This document shows positions 1 to 8,674 of a stretch of 50,448 nucleotides of DNA, piece by piece. Made by a program: the position numbers and the translations under genes. Source of the stretch: Victivallales bacterium (GTDB lineage: Bacteria; Verrucomicrobiota; Lentisphaeria; Oligosphaerales; Oligosphaeraceae); NCBI GenBank assembly GCA_017417585.1, contig JAFPYX010000074.1, positions 1 through 50,448 of the forward strand, in the 5' to 3' direction. The notes beneath the pieces are model-generated. The model had not been told where the DNA came from, did no database searches, and saw only the letters and a list, made by a program, of their open reading frames with translations. Numbering within the stretch: position 1 is the first letter of the stretch; each line of letters starts with the position of its first letter.

Positions 1-1
1 A

Positions 2-22
2 TTAGCAATTAGCAATTAGCAA
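2..22. repeat. Three tandem copies of heptamer TTAGCAA
   Basis: Three perfect 7-bp units lie head to tail, followed by a partial TTT. The array touches the window edge, so it may extend further left. It sits about 12 bp from a second heptamer array of different sequence but the same period. No gene is visible in bases 1-166. Confidence 0.85.
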
Positions 23-33
23 TTTGGGAATGC

Positions 34-110
34 GTCCCGTGTCCCGTGTCCCGCGCCCCGCGTCTCGTGTCCCGTGTCCCGTGTCTCGTGTCCTGAGTCT
101 TGAGACCTGA
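34..110. repeat. Eleven imperfect tandem heptamers (GTCCCGT-type)
   Basis: Eleven consecutive 7-bp units can be read without a gap: GTCCCGT twice, GTCCCGC, GCCCCGC, GTCTCGT, GTCCCGT twice, GTCTCGT, GTCCTGA, GTCTTGA, GACCTGA. The units drift gradually from GTCCCGT toward GACCTGA, close to the GGTCTGA array at the other end of the window. It lies upstream of the acyltransferase gene. The length is not a multiple of a coding repeat that I recognise and no start codon drives it, so I treat it as a non-coding short tandem repeat. Confidence 0.85.
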
Positions 111-166
111 GCCACCAAAATCTTAAGCCTAATTAGGTGTTCCAAGGAGAATAAAGCGAAAGAAAT

Positions 167-1393
167 ATGTCGATGGAATTAAAGCAAGTCATTTCGGCGT
201 TGGGGCTGAGCGAGGCGGCGTATTGTGCGCTCCATCCGCTTTGGGCGGAGCATCACTCTCGCTGGGATGGCAAGGTGCCCGCCTTTGCGGAGATTGCGTT
301 CTTGGAAAAATGGTATCCGCTGGTCCATGGACCGTCGTGGGAGGATTTTCTCCCGCGCGTGGAGGCGGTGCAGGCATTACTGCAGAAAATGCCAGAACTA
401 TCTGCGTATTTGGCATTTCTGCATGAAGTCACCTACTGTCGGCCAGGAGTTTTCCTATGCAAGGAGCTGACCCCACCGGTTCCGCTGGGCGAGAACGAGG
501 GCGTCTTCAATTTCATGCTTGGGCTGAGTTCCGCTCCGCTCATTGAGGAGAACTGCCGCCGACGTGGAATTCCGCTCTCCTATGCGCATGACGCCCTCAA
601 GTGGCTTGGCGGGACCATCGTCATCTACAAGTTGGCGCACAACGATATCCCCGGCATGACCTTCAGCCAGACGCACTGGCTGAAATACCACGTGGACGGC
701 AAGCTCTACCGCATCGGACGCCTTGAGTACCTCATGCATTCTTATCCGGAGTGGGCGCCGCTGGTCTTTCGCGCAGAGGACGGTCGCATTGCGGCGATAT
801 GCGCACCCAATCTGCGTCTGGGCGCAGATGGTCTGGCAGTGCACGGCGGCGTGCCGGACAGCGAGGTGAAGGTGGTCTCGTTTGTGCGCGAGGAGGGCAC
901 GAAAGTCATCGGCATCCCGCTGAACGGCGAGGGCCACGCCCGCGTCGCGGAGACGCTGACTGTGGACCGTCGCGAGTTCCGTCCGGTGGCGGCACCATGG
1001 GATCTGGTGCCCAGCATCCACATTCCTGGCGGGGAGCGCATGCCGTTGACGGCGGTGGAAGAGTCTCTGCGCGAGGCGTTTGCTTTCTTCCGAAAATATT
1101 TCCACCGCGAAGTGCCGTTGTTCGTCTGCCACTCCTGGATTCTCAACCCCGCCTTCCGGAAATTCGCGCCGGAGGGCAACATGGCGGCATTCCAGCGGCG
1201 CTTCCACTGCGCGCCTGGAATGCGTGGCAACGACAACCGTGACGGAATGTTCTTCGCCTTCGGGCACCAGGACACCGCCCCGACCGCGCAGCCGCCCCAA
1301 ACCAAGCTCCAGCGGATGCTCCAGCAAGTCTATGAGGCCGAGGGCACCCTCCGCACCGGCGCGATGTATATCCTGCCGGAGGACATTTTTTGA
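167..1393 (+). CDS. GNAT-like acyltransferase domain protein (NAT_N/GNAT_C type)
   Basis: A 408-residue soluble protein without signal peptide or membrane segment. The C-terminal half carries the pattern I associate with the GNAT_C family: SLREAFAFFRKYF followed by FVCHSWILNP (about residues 299-330), then a GN..AFQRRF segment and FFAFG near residue 362. The N-terminal 130 residues would be the accessory NAT_N-type helical domain. Family knowledge: a predicted acyl-CoA-dependent N-acyltransferase, substrate unknown. The ATG at 167 is followed by another in frame at 173; an AAGGAG lies upstream but too far (about 17 bp) to decide between them. It ends 31 bp before the large glycosidase-like gene on the same strand, so the two probably form an operon and might act on the same sugar or glycoconjugate (inference). 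Confidence 0.7.
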   Translation: MSMELKQVISALGLSEAAYCALHPLWAEHHSRWDGKVPAFAEIAFLEKWYPLVHGPSWEDFLPRVEAVQALLQKMPELSAYLAFLHEVTYCRPGVFLCKELTPPVPLGENEGVFNFMLGLSSAPLIEENCRRRGIPLSYAHDALKWLGGTIVIYKLAHNDIPGMTFSQTHWLKYHVDGKLYRIGRLEYLMHSYPEWAPLVFRAEDGRIAAICAPNLRLGADGLAVHGGVPDSEVKVVSFVREEGTKVIGIPLNGEGHARVAETLTVDRREFRPVAAPWDLVPSIHIPGGERMPLTAVEESLREAFAFFRKYFHREVPLFVCHSWILNPAFRKFAPEGNMAAFQRRFHCAPGMRGNDNRDGMFFAFGHQDTAPTAQPPQTKLQRMLQQVYEAEGTLRTGAMYILPEDIF

Positions 1394-1424
1394 CATGCAT
1401 CACACGATTGACTAGGAGTTAATA

Positions 1425-4400
1425 GTGAATAAGCTTTGGATTGGCTTCTTTTCCTTTTTGATTTCGTCAGTCGCCTTCGGGGCGCTGAAGGTGGAGGTCA
1501 AGCGTATTCCGGCGGGGCGGGTGAATCTGGTGGTGCATTGTCGGCTGACGGCGGAACAAGCGTCGGAGGCGCGGGGCAAGGCGCTGGTGACGTCGGCAGG
1601 GAATGTAGTGCCGTTTGCGATTGCGGATGAAGACGGCTTGGCAGTGCTGAGCATCCTGCTGCCGGGCGTCACCCACGAGGGGGATTCGCATGTCCTATCC
1701 TTCCGCGATGGCGTTCCGGCGGAAGTTGTCTCGGATTTGGCGGTGCAGGGGGAGGGCGGCAAGATATCCGTCCGCAACCAGTATTATTCCCTGAAGCATG
1801 CGAAAGGCCTTCCGCAGGAGATCATGTTCGGCAATGGCGGTCAGCCAGAGCGTTCCATCCAATGGCTCGACCGCATTTTCAACCGCGAACTGGGCGGGCA
1901 GTTCTTCCTGTCGCCATCCAGCGTGAAATTGCTTTCCCGCAATCCGTTGCGTGCAGTCGTGGAGGTCGCGGGCGGCTATGAGCTGCACGATGGCACCTTG
2001 GCGCCGGGCAACCCCCGCATGACCTACCGTTTCATCTACACCGCCTTCTCGCCAGTGGTCGAGGTGGAGGTTGTGATTGCACAGGAGGGCGAGAACGTAT
2101 GGCCGGAGGTGGATTTCTGTCAAGTTTCCACGGGGAAGAAACTAGTTTTCAACCACTGGCTGGTGGGGACGTCAAAGGGCGTCTCGTCCCGTCAGCTCTC
2201 GGAGAGCACGATGGAGGGCGATGCGCAGGTGACGGTGAAGGCGGATGGCTGGCTGGTGGCGGAGAACGACCGTTCGGCCGTCGGGATGAGCGGTCCGGCG
2301 GTTGCCCATGATGCCCAGAAGGATTATATGTATTATCTCAAGGCATTCACATTGCGGAACTTGGAAGGCAAGACCGCCAATGGTGCCATACGGCTCTACT
2401 TGGGGCCGTGCGTACAGAATCCGGAATGGTATGCGTCCTGGCTGGCACAGAATTCACAGCCGCTGGTGAAGGTGTACGAATCGAACACGGCTGTGGATGA
2501 AAAACCGCAAATTACTGGTGTTCAAGAATTTGATTTTGACGAACTGATGGTTTCCCTAGCGGATGTGGCGCACGGCTATGCGGTAACAGGCATCCGCGCG
2601 AAGGCGGGCGGTCCGCAGTTCTGCGTATCGACGGATCCGCGTCCGTTGTGGCGGCTGACCTTCAAGGCCGGACCAGCCGATTCGGAGAGTCTCCAGGTCA
2701 GTGCACTGGACGTGGCGATGGAGAACACCTCGCTGGAACGCGAGGGCGACACGCTGGTGTTCCATTGGAAGGATGTGCCGGTGGACGAGACGGGCACGGC
2801 GGAGGTCACCGCGAAGGCGAAGGTCACGGGCACGCGCATCGACTGGACGCTGGAAGTGGAGAACCACAGCACCCGCAATGGCCTCTGGGAGAGTGAGTTC
2901 CCGATTCTGAGCGAAGTCTCGCCGGCGGGACAGGGTGACTTGCTGGTGCCTTCGGTCAACCTGGGCGGAATACTTCTCCGCAACAACGCCGTGAGCCGAT
3001 ATCTGTCGCCGTATCCTGGGTCCGGCTGTCCGGTGCAGATGATGGCATTCCTGCGGGACGGCTATGGGCTCTACTTTGCGGCGCATGACGGCGAGGCGTG
3101 GTTCAAGCGCCTCTGCGTCTCTGCCGAGCAGGATGCGTTCTTCTGCCTATCTGCCGAGAACTGCGGTCAGCCTGGGGCAGGCCAGAAGGCGGAATTCTCC
3201 TACGCCACCGAGGTCTTCCAGGGCGACTGGTGGCAGGCGGCGAAACTCTACCGCGCCTGGGCCGCCCAAAATGCCGCCTGGCTGCAACATGGACTGATCC
3301 GCGACAACCCGGACTACCCCAAAGACATCCAGGAGATCTGCTATTGGTACCAGACTTGGGCGGATGGCCCGCAGATGCGGGAAAAATTGTCCAAATATGT
3401 CCAGGCTTGTCCAGTTAAGCATGGCATGCATTGGTACCAATGGCATGAGATTGCCTTTGACACGCACTATCCGGAATACAATCCTGCGAAGCCGGAAGTT
3501 CCGGAGGTCACGAAGGAGGCGGTGGCTCGCGGGCAGGTGGTAATGCCGTATATCAACGGGCACATCTGGGACCAGGACATTCCGTCATTTGCATCGGAGG
3601 GTCTGGCGGGGGCGGCGTTGGATCCGCACGGCGAACCGTATCTGGAGGTTTACCCGTCGAAGGCCCGGCAGGCACCGATGTGCCCGGCCAGCGAGGTCTG
3701 GCAGAAGAAGATTCAGGAGGTCTGCCAATGGCTGTTGGACGATGTCGGCGTGAACGCGATCTACCTCGACCAGATTGGCGCCCATCGGCCGGACTTCTGC
3801 TACAACCCCGCGCACGACCATCCGCTGGGTGGCGGATGCTATTGGGTTTCAGGCTACCGCAAGATGCTTTCGGCCATCAACGACTACGCGAAGGCGCAAG
3901 GCAAGCCGCTGTTCCTTACCACGGAGAACACCAGCGACCCCTACATGGACAATATCCACGGCTTCCTGACCTGGACGGAACGGATGGAGAACGGTGTTCC
4001 GCTGTTGCCGGCGATCTACTCCGGCTATACCTACTACTTCGCGAATCCAGCCTCTCCGCAGGACACCCTGCTTTCCTTCCGAATGTCGCAGGGGCATGAC
4101 TTCCTGTGGGGCGTGCAGTTCGGTTGGAACTCGGATTTCCTTCAGCGCGAGAATTATGCAGAGTACTGGGCATACGAGATGGAGCTGGCGAAGCTGCGCG
4201 CGGCGACGCTGGACTACCTGTCGCGCGGAGAACTCATGGGCGAACTGCGCCCGAAGAACCAGTTGCCGACGGTGACGGATACCTGGCATTGGCATGTCAA
4301 CAGGAATGCCAAACCCCGCGAGGTCACCTTGCCGGCGGTCGAGGGCAGCTGGTGGCAGGACGGGAAGGGCGACATCTGCCTGTATATCATCAATTACAGC

Positions 4401-5846
4401 GACCAGGTTCAGGTCTTCGAGTTTGACTTGCCGAAGCACGGGACGGAGCAGGTGTTGCTTACGCGCGTGACAGCGGAGGGCCGTGCGCCGCTGGCCGTGG
4501 TGGCGGATGGCAGTGCGTGGCGAAGCTATCTGCGCCCATGCGAGGTCGTGGCGGTGGAAATTTCATCCGCGCTTAAACCCGCGCAAGAATGCGCGGGCAC
4601 GGAACCGGCGGGCACGGAACCTCTGGCTAGTTCAATACTGGTGGATCCGCAGGTGCCATTGGTGGCGGGCGAATTCCCTCATGCGGAATTCCGGTGGGGT
4701 GGCGACGGCGAAGTCCCTGCGAAGCTGTCAGTCGAGGTCGGCGGACGGGATTTCCCCTTCGGTCAAGGGGACCGGAGCGTCATGGTGGAGTTGCCACGTG
4801 GCGCGGACCAGGAGCTCTTCGAGGCAAAGATCACGACCGCCGGAACGGCTGGCGTGTCGGTCATTCCTCTTCAGCTGGTTGCGCGGGATGCCATGGAGGT
4901 CGAGGTCAAGGTGCCGGAGCGCGTCTTTGCCGGAACGGCGTTCCCCTGTGAGGTCGTGGTGACGAACAATACTTCCTCGGCACGCGATGTCGAGGTTCTG
5001 CTGCAATTGCCTGAGGGCTGGACGCGGGCGGACGGGAGGAACGACCTCCTGCGCTTCGTCGGTGTGCCGTCAAAGGGCAGGCAGTCCGTCGCGGTGACTT
5101 GTGTGGCGGACGAGGCGGCGGCCGCAGAGTCCGTCGAAGTCACGGCTCTGGTCATTGCGACCAGCCGTCGGACGAAGGTACGCGTCTCGCCGCCAAGGGC
5201 TTCCTACCATGCGGCAGGAGCCACGGGAATTGTGGTGGACGGCGACCTCTCCGACTGGGCGGGGCGTGAACTTGTTCGGCTGGGCGAAACCACGCCGGAG
5301 AAGGCCAAATACACGAAGCATCCCTACGGCGGGGACGCGGATCTCTCCTGCGAAGTCGCCTTCGCCTGGGACGAAGAGTTCCTCTATGTCTCGGCGAAAG
5401 TGCGGGATGACTGCCATGTGAACCCCGTGCGCAGTACGGATGTCTGGAAGGGCGATGCCATCCAGTTCGCCTTACGCGCGGGCGGTCCGGCAGATAAGGC
5501 GGACGATTCGCTTGCGCTCCAGGAGTTTGCGGTGGGCGCGGATGACGACGGTGCCTTTGTGCAGACCTGGAACAATCAAACACAATACATGTCTCAGGCA
5601 AAGGCGGCCTCGCAGACCTCTGGCGACACGCTCACGATGGAGTTCGCAGTGCCATGGAAACTTTTGGGCTTGGAGTCGCCGCAGGCCGGCGTCACCTACG
5701 GTGCGTCGTTCGTGGTGCCGGACAACGATTCCCCCGACATCAGCATGGACAAGCTCATGGCCATGGACGGCTATCTCGAATGGACCCCAGGCATCTTCTA
5801 CGGCAAGGACCCCGCCTCCTTCGCATGGCTCATTTTGGCGGAGTGA
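1425..5846 (+). CDS. Large secreted glycoside-hydrolase-like protein (DUF6259-type barrel) with C-terminal CBM9
   Basis: 1473 residues starting at GTG, with AGGAG six bases upstream. An N-terminal signal peptide (hydrophobic run 4-18, cleavage near AFG-A) predicts export. Residues about 20-600 are beta-rich, like the supersandwich part of large glycosidases. Residues about 625-960 resemble a TIM barrel of the DUF6259 type, with the segments IYLDQIGAHRP and FLTTENTSDP, where Asp and Glu could be catalytic. Then come a beta domain (about 960-1040), a linker with a tandem AGTEP repeat, an Ig-like NEW3-type domain (VVVTNNTSSARDVEV, about 1165-1240) and a CBM9-like module from about 1268 (VDGDLSDW, WKGDAIQFAL) to the end. 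It probably degrades an extracellular polysaccharide; the substrate cannot be told. The linker region holds a perfect DNA hairpin (separate entry). Confidence 0.75.
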   Translation: MNKLWIGFFSFLISSVAFGALKVEVKRIPAGRVNLVVHCRLTAEQASEARGKALVTSAGNVVPFAIADEDGLAVLSILLPGVTHEGDSHVLSFRDGVPAEVVSDLAVQGEGGKISVRNQYYSLKHAKGLPQEIMFGNGGQPERSIQWLDRIFNRELGGQFFLSPSSVKLLSRNPLRAVVEVAGGYELHDGTLAPGNPRMTYRFIYTAFSPVVEVEVVIAQEGENVWPEVDFCQVSTGKKLVFNHWLVGTSKGVSSRQLSESTMEGDAQVTVKADGWLVAENDRSAVGMSGPAVAHDAQKDYMYYLKAFTLRNLEGKTANGAIRLYLGPCVQNPEWYASWLAQNSQPLVKVYESNTAVDEKPQITGVQEFDFDELMVSLADVAHGYAVTGIRAKAGGPQFCVSTDPRPLWRLTFKAGPADSESLQVSALDVAMENTSLEREGDTLVFHWKDVPVDETGTAEVTAKAKVTGTRIDWTLEVENHSTRNGLWESEFPILSEVSPAGQGDLLVPSVNLGGILLRNNAVSRYLSPYPGSGCPVQMMAFLRDGYGLYFAAHDGEAWFKRLCVSAEQDAFFCLSAENCGQPGAGQKAEFSYATEVFQGDWWQAAKLYRAWAAQNAAWLQHGLIRDNPDYPKDIQEICYWYQTWADGPQMREKLSKYVQACPVKHGMHWYQWHEIAFDTHYPEYNPAKPEVPEVTKEAVARGQVVMPYINGHIWDQDIPSFASEGLAGAALDPHGEPYLEVYPSKARQAPMCPASEVWQKKIQEVCQWLLDDVGVNAIYLDQIGAHRPDFCYNPAHDHPLGGGCYWVSGYRKMLSAINDYAKAQGKPLFLTTENTSDPYMDNIHGFLTWTERMENGVPLLPAIYSGYTYYFANPASPQDTLLSFRMSQGHDFLWGVQFGWNSDFLQRENYAEYWAYEMELAKLRAATLDYLSRGELMGELRPKNQLPTVTDTWHWHVNRNAKPREVTLPAVEGSWWQDGKGDICLYIINYSDQVQVFEFDLPKHGTEQVLLTRVTAEGRAPLAVVADGSAWRSYLRPCEVVAVEISSALKPAQECAGTEPAGTEPLASSILVDPQVPLVAGEFPHAEFRWGGDGEVPAKLSVEVGGRDFPFGQGDRSVMVELPRGADQELFEAKITTAGTAGVSVIPLQLVARDAMEVEVKVPERVFAGTAFPCEVVVTNNTSSARDVEVLLQLPEGWTRADGRNDLLRFVGVPSKGRQSVAVTCVADEAAAAESVEVTALVIATSRRTKVRVSPPRASYHAAGATGIVVDGDLSDWAGRELVRLGETTPEKAKYTKHPYGGDADLSCEVAFAWDEEFLYVSAKVRDDCHVNPVRSTDVWKGDAIQFALRAGGPADKADDSLALQEFAVGADDDGAFVQTWNNQTQYMSQAKAASQTSGDTLTMEFAVPWKLLGLESPQAGVTYGASFVVPDNDSPDISMDKLMAMDGYLEWTPGIFYGKDPASFAWLILAE
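4578..4597. repeat. Perfect hairpin inside the linker of the glycosidase-like gene
   Basis: CCCGCGCA and TGCGCGGG form a perfect 8-bp stem around an AGAA loop. A 15-bp tandem duplication (GCGGGCACGGAACC type) immediately follows and encodes AGTEP-AGTEP. The position coincides with the interdomain linker, where an insertion would be tolerated. It resembles a REP-like palindrome inserted into coding DNA, but only one copy was noticed in this window. Confidence 0.5.
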
Positions 5847-5914
5847 GGTGTTGCTTCAAGTTCTGATACCCGGAGCGATTCGGTGTCTTCACGTGGGGAT
5901 CGCGCCAAATAGAA

Positions 5915-7453
5915 TCAATGGATGCTTGAGCTGTGTCTTAGGGTATTGAAAAGCGTCCTGACATCCTTTCGAAAGATTGCCAAGAGGAGCAGGGTGATGG
6001 TGCATACGGCGGCGGCGGCGCGCACGCCAAGCCCGAGGAAGCCTTTTCCGGGCAGTTGGCAGGTCGCTGCCCAGGTGAGCGTGCAAAGGAGACAGGCAAG
6101 CACGGCGAAGCGGCACTGTTCCTTCCAGTATTGCCTGGCCTGGCGCGGGGTGAAAAGGTAGTGAAAGAGAATATATGCCTCCCATGGGAGTTCGATGAAC
6201 AGATGGGCCAGGATGGTAGAGAGGATGACGCCGTCCAGCTTGTAAGGGGCAGGCAGCCAGACGATGAACAGCAGGTTCAGTGTGAGGTTGGCCACTCCGG
6301 CGACCAGCGGCTTCCATCGGTCCTGATGCCAGAGCCCGCCTGCCTCCTTGAAGGTGAGCACCGCCTGGCGGGACTGCTGGACCAGGAAGAACAGCGTCAT
6401 CATGACAGCGGTGAGAAAATGCCTTGCGAGTTCGGGTCTGCTGTTGGTCCACACCTGCAAGAACGGCTGGAAGAGCGACAGCATCATTGCCGCGCACCAG
6501 AGGACGACGATGACGATGAGCCGGTGGGCTTTGAGGAAGAGTTGGAAATTCTTCTCCTGGCTGTCGAGATTGAGGCGGTTGCCGATGCCGGCGTGCATCG
6601 AGCCGTAGAAGGCAGAAGTGAGTCCGCAGACGGCGGTGAAGACATAGAAGTAGTTCCCGTAGGCGGCCACGGCGGTCAGGCCCAGGAAGGCCGAGACGAC
6701 GATGTTGTCGAAGGAGTAGGAGATGGTTCCTCCGACCTTGTGGAGGAAGAGGTCCTTGACGTTGGCGATGACCCGTCGTCGTTGGTCGTCGGTAAGTTTC
6801 CCTTTTGGGACGAGATGCGGGTAGAGTTTTTTCGCCTGCCACAGGATGAGCAGGTTTGAGGCCATCGTGAAGGCGACGGTGGCGATGACGTAGTGGTAGT
6901 AGTTTCTGGTTGCGAACAAGATGACGAAAACGGTCAGCGACTGTGCCAGGGAGATGAAGATACGGATTTTGGTGAGGAGGTCATAGCGGTGGTACGCACC
7001 GAGAATGGAACCTCGGTATGCAAAGAGGAAATAGCTGACGGCAGTGTTGGTCAGATGCAGAAGATAGAGGATTCGCAGGTCAAGTTCCGGTGGAATGTCG
7101 CCGTGGACGAGCTTCGGGAGGAAAGGGATCAGGGCAAGGCCCCCCAGGAAGATGACGCTTCCGACCCAGCGGTAGACCGTCCGGTAGAAGTTCAGATAGG
7201 CGCATAGCAGTTCATTGTCATCGTCCGCAATGGGCTTGTACATGGAATAGCCGATAGCGGTTCCAAAGCCCAGCTCCGCCAGGGAGAGGACGCCGAGGAT
7301 GGAGCCGAAGAGTCCGTTCAGGCCCAGGTATTGCGGGGCCATCAGCCACAGGAAGAGCGTGCGGTTGAAGAAAGGCAGCAGCAGTCCCAGAAGGCTGTTC
7401 GTCAGGGATGCGGCGATGTTTCTTTTGGTATTTTTGACGAAATCAAGCTTCAT
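5915..7453 (-). CDS. Wzx-type polysaccharide flippase (oligosaccharide flippase family)
   Basis: 512 residues, strongly hydrophobic throughout, with about twelve to fourteen predicted membrane helices. Early features match MATE/PST-type flippases: SLLGLLLPFFNRTLFLW, then LGLNGLFGSILGVLSLAELG with the conserved YLGLNGL and ELGFG stretches. Length is typical of Wzx (400-520). It would flip undecaprenyl-PP-linked repeat units across the inner membrane for the surrounding capsule/EPS locus. It lies 13 bp downstream of the GT8-like gene on the same strand and probably shares its transcript. Tail-to-tail with the glycosidase-like gene; the 68 bp between them show no clear terminator. Specificity for a given repeat unit cannot be read from sequence. 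Confidence 0.85.
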   Translation of the reverse strand: MKLDFVKNTKRNIAASLTNSLLGLLLPFFNRTLFLWLMAPQYLGLNGLFGSILGVLSLAELGFGTAIGYSMYKPIADDDNELLCAYLNFYRTVYRWVGSVIFLGGLALIPFLPKLVHGDIPPELDLRILYLLHLTNTAVSYFLFAYRGSILGAYHRYDLLTKIRIFISLAQSLTVFVILFATRNYYHYVIATVAFTMASNLLILWQAKKLYPHLVPKGKLTDDQRRRVIANVKDLFLHKVGGTISYSFDNIVVSAFLGLTAVAAYGNYFYVFTAVCGLTSAFYGSMHAGIGNRLNLDSQEKNFQLFLKAHRLIVIVVLWCAAMMLSLFQPFLQVWTNSRPELARHFLTAVMMTLFFLVQQSRQAVLTFKEAGGLWHQDRWKPLVAGVANLTLNLLFIVWLPAPYKLDGVILSTILAHLFIELPWEAYILFHYLFTPRQARQYWKEQCRFAVLACLLCTLTWAATCQLPGKGFLGLGVRAAAAVCTITLLLLAIFRKDVRTLFNTLRHSSSIH

Positions 7454-7466
7454 TGCTACAGGGCTG

Positions 7467-8423
7467 TCATCGCAGCCACTTGAGGCGCTTTGCCAACTTG
7501 GGCTTGAGCGTCATCCAGGGCAGCAGCACGCGCAGCAGCGTTTTGCTGGAGCGCCTGAGGCAGAACGGGACGGACGAGGGCAAGTCAAAGCCCTGTTCGC
7601 ACGCCCATTCGACGACGGTGACATATTCATCGAAGAAACGGAAGGCACGGCGTGTCCAGCCCTGCCAGGGCTTGGGCTGTGCGATGAAATGGACGAAAAG
7701 TCGTGCGCGGTCGCGGTTCAGCTGGAACTCCCTTTGCACTTCGGGCGCGTCCGGCAGGAAGTTGAGACAGGCGTTAAGGGTGCTTTCGTCGAGTTGCGGA
7801 TAGAATTTCAGCGTGCGATCGACAACACCGTTGTTTCGCTTGGGGAGAACTTTGGCGGCCAGCTGTTCCCAAATTTCAAGAAATCGCCGATGCGTGGTCA
7901 GGGACAGTGCGCAGAAGCAGGCACTTCCGGTGGTCGCGTGGCGTGGTGAATCCAGGACTTTTCCATCGGTGATTTCGGCAAGATCACTGCGCCAGGCCTC
8001 AAGCATCTGTGGCGGGATGAGGCAGTCCGTCTGCCGGTTGCGGTTTACGAAGGAGGTCTGGAGCATTTCGTCGCGTGACCGCAGCCGGAAATGAATTTCA
8101 TCAGGGTTCGCGGGGGGAAGGAGTTCGGAGACATTCCCGGTGAAGAAGGCGTCGCAGTCCGCCCAGGTGACGAATGGTGTCTTTGCCTGGAGCATCACCT
8201 GTGGCTTCCCGCAGGTCAGCGAGCGCTTCTCATGGTCGAGGGAGACGAGGGAGACGTTGCCCAGCTGCTCCAGGATGTGCGCATCGTGCGGCGTGAAGCC
8301 CTGCGTTCCCACCAGGAACGGCTCCTCCATACCGGCCTTGCGCGCGGAGGCGACGAGCAGGAAAAGTCCCCAGAGGTAGTTGCGGTCTCCGATGGTGACG
8401 ATGGTGTTGCGATAGTCTGGCAT
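7467..8423 (-). CDS. GT8-like glycosyltransferase
   Basis: 318 residues without signal or transmembrane helix. The GT-A pattern is visible: an N-terminal segment that begins IVTIGDRNYLWGL, a DxD-type metal site in TWADCDAFF (Asp89, Asp91), and near residue 245 an HFIAQPKPWQGW motif matching the HxxGxxKPW signature of family GT8 with Gly replaced. GT8 enzymes are retaining transferases using UDP-Glc, UDP-Gal or related donors. The C-terminus is basic and hydrophobic (LLRVLLPWMTLKPKLAKRLKWLR-like character), suggesting peripheral membrane association. First gene of a two-gene leftward unit with the flippase. Donor and acceptor are unknown. Confidence 0.7.
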   Translation of the reverse strand: MPDYRNTIVTIGDRNYLWGLFLLVASARKAGMEEPFLVGTQGFTPHDAHILEQLGNVSLVSLDHEKRSLTCGKPQVMLQAKTPFVTWADCDAFFTGNVSELLPPANPDEIHFRLRSRDEMLQTSFVNRNRQTDCLIPPQMLEAWRSDLAEITDGKVLDSPRHATTGSACFCALSLTTHRRFLEIWEQLAAKVLPKRNNGVVDRTLKFYPQLDESTLNACLNFLPDAPEVQREFQLNRDRARLFVHFIAQPKPWQGWTRRAFRFFDEYVTVVEWACEQGFDLPSSVPFCLRRSSKTLLRVLLPWMTLKPKLAKRLKWLR

Positions 8424-8674
8424 AGGGTTGACTTGATTGCCGCTGCACGTGCCGGAGGTGGCGTTGAGGCTGGAATTGCCTGAATGGGGGCAACCAAGCC
8501 GTCTCCAACCGGGGCAGGGACAAAAAACTGTTCAATTACTATAAGTTAAAAACCTGGTTTTGGCGGATTCCTCCAGTGGGGTTTGCCGTTTCGCCGATGC
8601 GAAAATAAAGATTCAGAGATTAAAGTACGGCGGTTGGTCCGAAATTGGCGTTGAAAATCTGTCTCATTGGTTCC
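8424..8674. other. 251-bp divergent intergenic region
   Basis: Lies between the leftward GT8-like gene and the rightward GT2 gene, so it must hold or transmit both promoters. It contains an AT-rich stretch around 8535-8552 and another around 8598-8622. I found no convincing -35/-10 pair, terminator or small gene. Confidence 0.5.

Noticed and set aside
455..1396. 313-codon open frame on the - strand opposite the acyltransferase gene
   Set aside because: Antisense shadow without family similarity; the + strand gene has conserved GNAT_C features.
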